Shown: positions 42,291 through 48,994 of the stretch, in pieces
Numbering within the stretch: the stretch's first letter is position 1
Layout: the number at the start of each line of letters is the position of its first letter
DNA from: Segniliparus sp051660745
GTDB taxonomy: Bacteria; Actinomycetota; Actinomycetes; Mycobacteriales; Mycobacteriaceae
DNA length: 64,000 bases
Assembly: GCF_051660745.1 (NCBI RefSeq)
Contig: NZ_JBOFQF010000044.1
Span: 37,459 to 101,458 of the forward strand
Direction: 5' to 3'
The notes under the pieces: model-generated
Databases searched by the model: none
Told to the model about the DNA's origin: nothing
What the model saw: only the letters and a program-made list of their open reading frames with translations
Program-made: the position numbers and the translations under genes

Positions 42291-42787
42291 GTGTTCGCTG
42301 CTTTGAAGGCGTCCCTCGACGAGGGGCACACCTTCCACTTGCCGTCTTCCTTGTGGAAGTAGAGCGTCCAGGCCGCCCCCTTCGCATCCGTGAAGGCGGC
42401 CATGCCGAGATCGTTGATCGTGGCGGAGCTCTTCACATCGATATCGCCCCGCGCGACCTTCGCGTCGCCGCGAAGGACAGCTTCGGCTTGCGCCGAGTCC
42501 GCCGAGCAGAGCAAACCGGCCAACGCGGCCGCGTCGTTCGCGTCCTCGGCGCGCTTGTAGTCCTTCGCCACAGACTTGACCTGCTGCGGGCCGCTGTCCG
42601 GGCTCAACGCCATCTTCCAGATGAACAGCGCGAAACCGCCGCCGCAGAGCAACAGCGCTCCGACGACCGAGAGCACGATCCACAGCACGGTGCGTTTCTT
42701 CTTCGGCGGCTGGGCCCCGTGCTGGGGCGGGAAATTCGGCGGCGGCCCGTACGGCTGCGAGAAAGGCGGCTGCTGCGGATACGTCAT
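42263..42787 (-). CDS. Membrane-anchored DUF4878-like protein
   Basis: 174 residues from the ATG at 42787 with GGGAGGA upstream; the longer open frame before it overlaps the next gene and is not used. The N-terminus is a Pro/Gln/Tyr-rich cytoplasmic tail, followed by a basic stop (PPKKKRTV), one membrane span (about residues 33-56) and an extracytoplasmic domain with the DUF4878/lumazine-like pattern VAKDYKRAEDANDAAALAGLLCS and WTLYFHKEDGKWKVC. The function is unknown. Two conserved-looking cysteines could form a disulfide. Confidence 0.7.
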   Translation of the reverse strand: MTYPQQPPFSQPYGPPPNFPPQHGAQPPKKKRTVLWIVLSVVGALLLCGGGFALFIWKMALSPDSGPQQVKSVAKDYKRAEDANDAAALAGLLCSADSAQAEAVLRGDAKVARGDIDVKSSATINDLGMAAFTDAKGAAWTLYFHKEDGKWKVCPSSRDAFKAANTTTNERDGE

Positions 42788-42873
42788 CGGGTCCTCCCGT
42801 GTCTCGCGATCGACATTGCGCACAAGACTACGCCCGGCCTTTCGCCCGACCGCAGTCTCGTCGGCGAATTCGA

Positions 42874-43413
42874 TCAGCCCGAGACGCGCCGCTTGTACTG
42901 GGCGGAGCAGAGCCCCTTCATAGTCTGTTCCGCCACCACTTCGCCGTCCACGGTGATACGGCACGTGTAGGAGCTGCCGCGCGCGTCTCCTCCGGTCCAC
43001 GCGTTCCACGCCTCGGGGCCCTGCAGTCGCCCGTTGCCGTCGACCAGCGCGTCGTCGCCGAGGGACGTTCCGTTGGCAATGCCGGTCAGCCCGAGATCCA
43101 GGCCTTTGAAAGGCTTGGAGTCCGGGGCGCGCCCCGCGCGGCCGAAGTCGGACTCGCCGATCTTGAGGTCGACGGTCCACGGCAGCTCGACCGCTTCCTC
43201 CACGAGATGCTTCTCGGTCGGATCAGCGTGGTCGCGCAGATCCCCGGTGTATCGGACGAGCAGGGAAGAGCCGCCCCCTGCCGCCTCGATCGAGTACTGC
43301 ACGTCGTGGTAGACCACTTCGGCGGCGGCGGATTGCGCCACAACAGCCGACGACGCCCCCAGTCCGATGGAGGAGACCACGGCAAAAACCCGAGTACTGA
43401 CGCGACCGAGCAC
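42874..43413 (-). CDS. Small secreted protein, distantly MmpS-like
   Basis: 179 residues from the GTG at 43413, which has GGGAG six bases upstream (an ATG-type frame extension to 43461 is less likely). A signal peptide with an AQSAAAEV cleavage region is evident. The mature domain (VVYHDVQYSIEA ... LPWTVDLKIGE ... YTCRITVDGEVVAEQ) has the beta-rich layout and CRITVDG end of MmpS-type periplasmic domains, but there is no membrane anchor and no MmpL gene nearby. I treat the resemblance as weak. Confidence 0.6.
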   Translation of the reverse strand: MLGRVSTRVFAVVSSIGLGASSAVVAQSAAAEVVYHDVQYSIEAAGGGSSLLVRYTGDLRDHADPTEKHLVEEAVELPWTVDLKIGESDFGRAGRAPDSKPFKGLDLGLTGIANGTSLGDDALVDGNGRLQGPEAWNAWTGGDARGSSYTCRITVDGEVVAEQTMKGLCSAQYKRRVSG

Positions 43414-43433
43414 GGCGGGCTCCCTTCGTCCAG

Positions 43434-43545
43434 AGAATTTCAGATGAATAAAGATACTCATGTAATAGTGGCATAGAACAGTTTCCGGCGCATCTTTTCA
43501 CCATTAATATAATGAGTATCCGATATTAAAATAATATATCGAGAC
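43434..43545. promoter_or_regulatory. AT-rich control region upstream of the sulfur genes
   Basis: This stretch is far richer in A+T than the surroundings. It carries a 9-bp perfect inverted repeat (GATACTCAT 43453-43461 and ATGAGTATC 43512-43520) and CGATAT-N9-ATATCG at 43521-43541. It lies between divergent genes (the secreted protein and the DszC-like enzyme), so the palindromes are candidate operators. The rest of the gap, 43546-43693, is GC-rich and shows nothing clear. Confidence 0.6.
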
Positions 43546-43693
43546 GTTGCGGGCTGGGCGGCCACGCGCTTTCGCTCACCCAGAGTCTCACCGCCGACAT
43601 GCCGTCGCATGCGCTCGCGAACTGCGGCAACGCCCGATCCGCCGGGTGGCGGGCTCGCGCAGATCCCCGAAAGCCGTTCCCCGGCTTCCTAGC

Positions 43694-44947
43694 ATGGCGC
43701 ACATGCCCAGTGCTGTGCTCTCCCCAGCCCCGAGCGACGCGGAACTGCGTTCGCTCTTCCACCCGGTCTTCGCGGAAATCGCCAAAGGCGCGGTCGAACG
43801 CGAACGCGAACGACGGCTTCCCTTCGACGAGATCCGGCTCCTTCGCGAGGCGGGCTTCACCCGCCTGCGCGTCCCGCAGGAGTTCGGGGGCTTCGGCGCG
43901 AGCCTGCCGCAGGTGTACCGCCTGCTCATCGACCTCGCCGAGGCCGAGTCGAACCTGCCGCAGGCGCTTCGGGTGCACACCGGCCTCATCGAGGACCTCC
44001 GTTTGGACACAGACCCGGCGCGGCGCGAGCACTGGCTGCGCAAGGCAGGCGAAGGCGCCCTCTTCGGCAACGGGATCACCGAGCTCGGCGCGGGTTTCAC
44101 CGACGGGTTCCAGACCAAGCTCGTCCAGGACGGCGAAACGTTCCGGCTCGACGGCGAGAAGTTCTACTCCACCGGCAGCCTCTTCGCGGACCACATCCTC
44201 GTCGCGGCGCAATACGGCGACCAGCGGGTCGGCGTGCTCGTCGACGCCGACCAGCCGGGGGTCTCGCAGCAAGACGACTGGGACGGCTTCGGGCAGCGGC
44301 TCACCGCGAGCGGCACCTCCCGGTACGAGGGCGTGCAGGTCTCCGCCGACCGGATCTTCGAGCGCGGCTACGGCACCCCCGGCCCTGGCCATCAGACCGC
44401 CCTGTTCCAGCTCGTCCAGCTGTCCGTGCTCGCGGGCATCGCCAAGCGCGCGGTGGCCGACATCGTCGCGGTCACCCAGAGCCGCACCCGGACCTACAAC
44501 CACGCGCTCGCCGACCTGCCGAAGGACGACCCGCTCGTGCAGCAGGTGATCGGCCGGGGCGAGGCCGCCGCGTTCGCCGCACGGGCGACCGTGCTCGCGG
44601 TCGCCGACCTGCTCGGCGCGGTCCTGGACCAGTTGAACGCTGGCGAGGAGGTCTCGTCCGAGGCGTACGACGAGGTGGAGCTCGCCGCCGCGAAGGCGCA
44701 AAGCTCCGTGATCCCGCTCGTCCTGCGCGCGGTCACCGACCTCTTCGAGGTGGGCGGGGCTTCGATCACCCGCTCCGACAAGGCGCTCGACCGGCACTGG
44801 CGCAACGCGCGCACGATCTCGCTGCACAACCCGGTGATCTACAAGGAGCAGCGCATCGGAGACAACCTGCTCAACGGCGCCGCGCCGCCGTACGCGTGGA
44901 CTGTCGGAGAACGACAGGGCCCGTCGAACCAAGGAGTCAGCAAGTGA
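43694..44947 (+). CDS. DszC/SfnB-like flavin monooxygenase (acyl-CoA dehydrogenase fold)
   Basis: 417 residues from the ATG at 43694 (an ATG three codons on is the alternative; neither has a ribosome-binding site). The fold is that of acyl-CoA dehydrogenases: EIRLLREAGFTRLRVPQEFGGFG, then ALFGNGITELGAG, and a C-terminal helical domain with LHNPVIYKEQRIGDNLLNG. The end block and the pairing with a DszA-type enzyme point to FMNH2-dependent DszC/SfnB sulfur-acquisition oxygenases rather than beta-oxidation. The stop overlaps the next gene (GTGA). Confidence 0.82.
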   Translation: MAHMPSAVLSPAPSDAELRSLFHPVFAEIAKGAVERERERRLPFDEIRLLREAGFTRLRVPQEFGGFGASLPQVYRLLIDLAEAESNLPQALRVHTGLIEDLRLDTDPARREHWLRKAGEGALFGNGITELGAGFTDGFQTKLVQDGETFRLDGEKFYSTGSLFADHILVAAQYGDQRVGVLVDADQPGVSQQDDWDGFGQRLTASGTSRYEGVQVSADRIFERGYGTPGPGHQTALFQLVQLSVLAGIAKRAVADIVAVTQSRTRTYNHALADLPKDDPLVQQVIGRGEAAAFAARATVLAVADLLGAVLDQLNAGEEVSSEAYDEVELAAAKAQSSVIPLVLRAVTDLFEVGGASITRSDKALDRHWRNARTISLHNPVIYKEQRIGDNLLNGAAPPYAWTVGERQGPSNQGVSK

Positions 44948-46368
44948 CCGAGCCCCGGAAGATCCGTTTCAACGCGTTCGACATGAACTGTGTGGCCCAC
45001 CAGTCGCCGGGCATGTGGCGCCACCCGAACGACCAGGCCTGGCGGTACAAGGACCTGGCCTATTGGACCGAGCTCTCGAAGCTGCTCGAACGCGGCAGAT
45101 TCGACGGGTTGTTCATCGCCGACGTCCTCGGCACCTACGACGTCTACGGCGGCTCGGACGAGACCGCCATCCGCGAGGCGGCGCAGATCCCGGTGAACGA
45201 CCCGATCCTGCTGACCTCCGCGATGGCCCTGGTGACCGAGCACCTCGGCTTCGGGATCACTGCGGGCACCGCTTTCGAGCACCCCTACCCGTTCGCCCGC
45301 CGCCTCTCCACGCTCGACCACCTCACGGGCGGGCGGATCGGGTGGAACGTCGTCACCGGCTATCTGCCCTCGGCGGCCCGGAACATGGGGCAGGACCACA
45401 CCGAGCACGACGCCCGCTACGACCACGCGGACGAGTACCTCGAAGTGCTCTACAAGCTGTGGGAAGGCTCCTGGGAGGACGACGCGGTCATCCGCGACCG
45501 CGAGCGCGGCGTGTTCACCGACCCCGACAAGGTGCACCACATCGGCCACGAGGGCACGTACTTCTCGGTGCCGGGCATCCACCTGTCCGAGCCCTCGCCG
45601 CAGCGCAGCCCGGTGATCTACCAAGCGGGCGCCTCCTCGCGAGGGGTCAATTTCGCCGCCAAGCACGCCGAGTCGATCTTCATCTCCGCCCCGGCGAAGC
45701 ACGTGCTCAAGGAGCGCGTCGCGGCGATCCGCTCCGCGCTCGTGAAGGCGGGCCGCGACCCGTACTCGGCGCGGATCTATACCCTCCTCACCGTCGTCAC
45801 CGACGAGACCGAGGCGCTCGCGCAGGCCAAGCACGACGACTTCCTCAAGTACGCGAGCCCGGAGGGCGGTTTGACGTTCATGTCCGGCTGGACCGGCGTG
45901 GACTTGTCCAAGTACCACCCCGACGAGCCGATCGGCAATGTGAAGTCCAACGCGATCCACTCCGCCCTCGCCGCGCTCCAGGCCCCCGACGACGAGGGCC
46001 GCGAGTGGAAAGTCGGCGACATCGGCCGAGCCGCCGCCATCGGAGGCCTCGGCCCGAGGCTCGTCGGCTCGCCGCAGCGCGTCGCCGACCAGTTGCAGGA
46101 CTGGGTCGCGGAGACCGATGTGGACGGCTTCAACCTCGCATACGCCGTCACTCCTGGAACCTTCGAGGACATCGTCGAATTCATCATCCCCGAGCTTCGC
46201 AAACGCGGCCTCTACCAGGAGGAGTACACGCCCGGCACACTGCGCCACAAGCTCTTCGGGAAAGGCGACCGGCTGCCCGAGGAGCACATCGGCAGCCAGT
46301 ACCGGATCGGCGGGCCGCGCTCAACGGCGCTCCCCCGCCGCAGGGCGGGCGAGCCGGTCGCGGTCTAA
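44944..46368 (+). CDS. NtaA/SnaA/DszA-family FMN-dependent monooxygenase
   Basis: Class of two-component bacterial luciferase-like monooxygenases, 474 residues from a GTG that overlaps the upstream stop. Family blocks: NAFDMNCVAHQSPGMWRHP, DGLFIADVLGTYDVYGG, HPYPFARRLSTLDHLTGGRIGWNVVTGY and QAGASSRGVNFAAKHAES. Such enzymes cleave sulfones, sulfonates or nitrilotriacetate with reduced FMN from a partner reductase; none is encoded here. With the DszC-like gene it probably scavenges organic sulfur; the substrate is unknown. It is convergent with the Ddn gene (4-base overlap). Confidence 0.88.
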   Translation: MTEPRKIRFNAFDMNCVAHQSPGMWRHPNDQAWRYKDLAYWTELSKLLERGRFDGLFIADVLGTYDVYGGSDETAIREAAQIPVNDPILLTSAMALVTEHLGFGITAGTAFEHPYPFARRLSTLDHLTGGRIGWNVVTGYLPSAARNMGQDHTEHDARYDHADEYLEVLYKLWEGSWEDDAVIRDRERGVFTDPDKVHHIGHEGTYFSVPGIHLSEPSPQRSPVIYQAGASSRGVNFAAKHAESIFISAPAKHVLKERVAAIRSALVKAGRDPYSARIYTLLTVVTDETEALAQAKHDDFLKYASPEGGLTFMSGWTGVDLSKYHPDEPIGNVKSNAIHSALAALQAPDDEGREWKVGDIGRAAAIGGLGPRLVGSPQRVADQLQDWVAETDVDGFNLAYAVTPGTFEDIVEFIIPELRKRGLYQEEYTPGTLRHKLFGKGDRLPEEHIGSQYRIGGPRSTALPRRRAGEPVAV

Positions 46369-46820
46369 TCCGCGGGCGTGAGGGTGAAGAGCGGGAACAC
46401 CCGCTCCGTGCGGGTCGTGTACTCGGCGTAGGGCGGGAAAGCGGCCACCGCGCGCTCCCACCAGAGCTCGCGCTCCTGCGGGTCCTCGACCTCCTCGGCG
46501 CGCACCGTGCGCACCTGCTCCTTGTCGCGCAGCTCGAACACCGGGTTCGCGCGCAGGTTCGCGACCCACGCCGGGTCCTTCGGAGCGCCGCCGATCGAGC
46601 CGACCGCGAGGTACACCCCGTCGTGCTCGACCCGCATGAGCGGCGTCTTGCGGATCTCGCCGGACTTCGCCCCCTTGGGATACAAGATCACCACGGGCAT
46701 GCCCTCGATGTCTGCGGCCTTGGCCCCGCCGCTCGCCTCGTATGCCTCGATTTGCTCGTTGACCCATGTCTTCGGGTTCTGCGCGATGTAGTCGAAGGTG
46801 AAGTTCTCAGCCACATTCAT
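46365..46820 (-). CDS. Deazaflavin (F420)-dependent Ddn-family reductase
   Basis: 151 residues of the nitroreductase-type split beta-barrel family that includes M. tuberculosis Ddn. Signatures: VVILYPKGAKSGEIRKTPLMRVEHDG (F420 phosphate-binding KSG..RKTPL), YLAVGSIGGAPKDPAWVANLRANP and WWERAVAAFPPYAEYTTRTER. It probably reduces quinones or xenobiotics with F420H2. The neighbours do not indicate a pathway. Confidence 0.9.
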   Translation of the reverse strand: MNVAENFTFDYIAQNPKTWVNEQIEAYEASGGAKAADIEGMPVVILYPKGAKSGEIRKTPLMRVEHDGVYLAVGSIGGAPKDPAWVANLRANPVFELRDKEQVRTVRAEEVEDPQERELWWERAVAAFPPYAEYTTRTERVFPLFTLTPAD

Positions 46821-46874
46821 CCGAACGCCGCGCCCCGCGCCGGTATTCCCGGCAGCGCGCCACGACAGCGGCCG

Positions 46875-46908
46875 GGAGAACAGCGCCCCCTGGAGAACAG
46901 CGCCTTAG
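46875..46908. repeat. 17-bp tandem duplication over a stop codon
   Basis: GGAGAACAGCGCC occurs at 46875-46887 and 46892-46904 with a 17-base period. The second unit runs into the stop codon of the alkyltransferase-like gene. It is another short duplication placed at a gene end. Confidence 0.6.
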
Positions 46909-47204
46909 AGAAACGTGTGCCGCCGCTCGCGCAACGGCACCCGTCCGTCCACGGACAGCACCCCCTCGGCCCGCAGCCGGGCGAGCTGCTCGGCAGCGAT
47001 GTGCGCCGCTGGGCGGCCCGACGCGCCGATGACCCGGTGCCACGGCAGATCGGCGGAGTCCTCGCGCATGATCCACCCGACCTGCCGCGCGTTCGTGAGC
47101 CCGGCGGCTTTCGCGATGTCGCCGTATGTGGCGACCCGCCCGGCGGGGATCGACGCGACGAGCGCGCGCACCCGCTCGAAATCGGCGTCGGTCACGGACG
47201 GCAT
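46905..47204 (-). CDS. Alkyltransferase-like protein (ATL)
   Basis: 99 residues matching the DNA-binding domain of O6-alkylguanine-DNA alkyltransferase. The active-site PCHRV motif is PWHRV here, with Trp replacing the acceptor Cys, which defines ATL proteins. They bind O6-alkylguanine, flip it and hand it to nucleotide excision repair rather than removing the alkyl group. The helix-turn-helix region VATYGDIAKAAGL and the Arg finger in NARQVGWIM are present. Length is normal for ATLs. Confidence 0.9.
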   Translation of the reverse strand: MPSVTDADFERVRALVASIPAGRVATYGDIAKAAGLTNARQVGWIMREDSADLPWHRVIGASGRPAAHIAAEQLARLRAEGVLSVDGRVPLRERRHTFL

Positions 47205-47362
47205 GGAAGCAGTCTAAAGAAGGCCCGGCTCGTCGGCGCGCAGGAACCCGGCGAGCATGTCGGGCGGGCGCGCGGATCGTCCGCGACGTGTTTTCGCGAC
47301 ATCGCCCAGGTCTGACCCGTTCCCCGCAGGCCCGACCGCATGATCATGCGACGATCATCGGC

Positions 47363-47368
47363 TACTGT
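47363..47368 (+). promoter_or_regulatory. Leaderless -10 box of the adenylate cyclase gene
   Basis: TACTGT ends six bases before the ATG at 47375 and there is no ribosome-binding site, so the transcript probably starts at the ATG. A perfect palindrome CATGATCATG lies about 20 bases upstream and could be an operator. Confidence 0.45.
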
Positions 47369-47374
47369 GGTCGA

Positions 47375-48994
47375 ATGCGCCGGAGCAGACTCGCTGAGTT
47401 GGGACTCACCCCGCGCGAGATCGCCAAGCTCGCGCGCTGGCTGCCTCGGACGCGCTGGCCGCTGGTCATCCTCTACGTCGTCTACGCGAATCTGCTCGGA
47501 GCCATCATCGTCTTCGGCTTCCTGAAGTTCGCGCTGCCGCCGGAAGACTCCGTCTCGTACACCGACATCGGCGACCGCAGCTCGCAGCTGCTCTTCCTCG
47601 CGGTGCTCGCGCTCGGGGTCTTCGTCTCCACCGCGCTGGGCCTGCGCCACGCCCTGCCGACGCTCTTGTGGAACCAGCGCAGCGGGAACGTGGCGAACCC
47701 GCAGGCCGCCAAGGACCGGGCGCTGCGCCTCCCCGCCGCGCAGATGTGGGCCTCGGCCTCCGTATGGTTCTTCGGCTCCATCGTCTTCGTCGGGTTCATC
47801 GCCCGCCACTCGCTCCGGCTCGCCCTCATCGGCGGCTACGGGGCGCTCATCGGCGGCTCGGTGATCTGCATGATCATCTATTTGCGCTCCGAGCAGGTGC
47901 TGCGCCCCATCATCAGCGAGGCGATCGCCGCCGGGGCCGAGACCAAACGGGCCAGCCGGGTCTCCCGGCGGGTCCGTGTCGTGTGGCTCCTCTGCTCCGG
48001 GGTGCCCGTCGGCGCCATCTTCGGCATCGTCGCGGGGCACGAGATCGGCGTCCTGCACGGCAGCACGGACCAGCTCCTCCTGCCCATCCTCGTCACCTCG
48101 GCCATCGTGATCGGCGTTGGCCTGCTCGCGGCGGGCTCGCTGGCCAACGGCATCGGCGGGCCGGTCCGCCAGCTGCGCGACGCGATGCGCCAAGTGGAGC
48201 AGGGCGACCTGACGGCGCAGGTCGAGGTGAACACCACGACCGAGCTCGGGCTCCTGCAGTCCGGGTTCAACAGCATGCTCCGCCAGATCCGCGAGCGCGA
48301 GCGGTTGCGCGCCTTGTTCGGCCAGTTCGTCGGGGCCGACGTCGCGCAGCGCGCGGTCGAGCGAGGAGTCCAGCTCGGCGGCGAGGAGCGGTTCGTCGCC
48401 GTCCTGTTCGTCGACTTGGTCGGCTCGACACGGCTCGCCTTCCACCTCGGCGCCCCCCGCGTGGTGAAACTGCTCAACGAGTTCTTCCACGCCGTGGTGG
48501 ACGTGGTCGGGGCCGAGGGCGGCTACGTGAACAAGTTCCAGGGCGACGCCGCCCTTGTCGTCTTCGGCGCCCCGCTCGAACTGGAGAACTTCGCCGGGCA
48601 CGCGCTCCGGGCGGCGCGGGTCCTGCAGGAGGTGCTCGCCGGGCCGCTGCACGAGACGAACGTCGGCATCGGAGTCTCCGCAGGCCCCGTCGTCGCCGGG
48701 CATATCGGCGCGGACGAGCGGCTGGAGTACACCGTCATCGGGGACGCGGTCAACGCGGCCGCGCGGCTCTGCGAGCTCGCGAAGTCGGAGCCGGGCCACC
48801 TGCTCGCCTCGGCGGAAGCCGTCGCGCTCGCCGACCCGGACGAGGCCCGGCATTGGATCCTCGGCGAGGAGGTCCCGCTGCGCGGGCGCGACGCGCTCAC
48901 CCAGCTGGCCCGCGCACGAGACCCGGACCCGGAACCTCCGATCAGCTCGTCGGCTTCTTCGCCGCAGGCTTCCGAGCAGCAGGCTTCTTCGTAG
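47375..48994 (+). CDS. Membrane-bound class III adenylate cyclase
   Basis: 539 residues, the Rv3645 type: six N-terminal membrane spans (about residues 25-285), a HAMP domain (GPVRQLRDAMRQVEQGDLTAQVEV) and a C-terminal cyclase domain (about 345-515). Catalytic residues are canonical: metal Asp in LFVDLVGSTR, adenine-specifying Lys in NKFQGDAALV with the second metal Asp, Asp in VIGDAVNAAARL, and the transition-state Asn/Arg there. It should make cAMP. Rv3645 also neighbours topA. The last 53 bases overlap the end of topA on the other strand. Confidence 0.95.
   Translation: MRRSRLAELGLTPREIAKLARWLPRTRWPLVILYVVYANLLGAIIVFGFLKFALPPEDSVSYTDIGDRSSQLLFLAVLALGVFVSTALGLRHALPTLLWNQRSGNVANPQAAKDRALRLPAAQMWASASVWFFGSIVFVGFIARHSLRLALIGGYGALIGGSVICMIIYLRSEQVLRPIISEAIAAGAETKRASRVSRRVRVVWLLCSGVPVGAIFGIVAGHEIGVLHGSTDQLLLPILVTSAIVIGVGLLAAGSLANGIGGPVRQLRDAMRQVEQGDLTAQVEVNTTTELGLLQSGFNSMLRQIRERERLRALFGQFVGADVAQRAVERGVQLGGEERFVAVLFVDLVGSTRLAFHLGAPRVVKLLNEFFHAVVDVVGAEGGYVNKFQGDAALVVFGAPLELENFAGHALRAARVLQEVLAGPLHETNVGIGVSAGPVVAGHIGADERLEYTVIGDAVNAAARLCELAKSEPGHLLASAEAVALADPDEARHWILGEEVPLRGRDALTQLARARDPDPEPPISSSASSPQASEQQASS

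Noticed and set aside
42874..43413. MmpS gene of an MmpS/MmpL system
   Set aside because: Only the C-terminal CRITVDG-like end matches; there is a cleavable signal instead of a membrane anchor, and no MmpL nearby.
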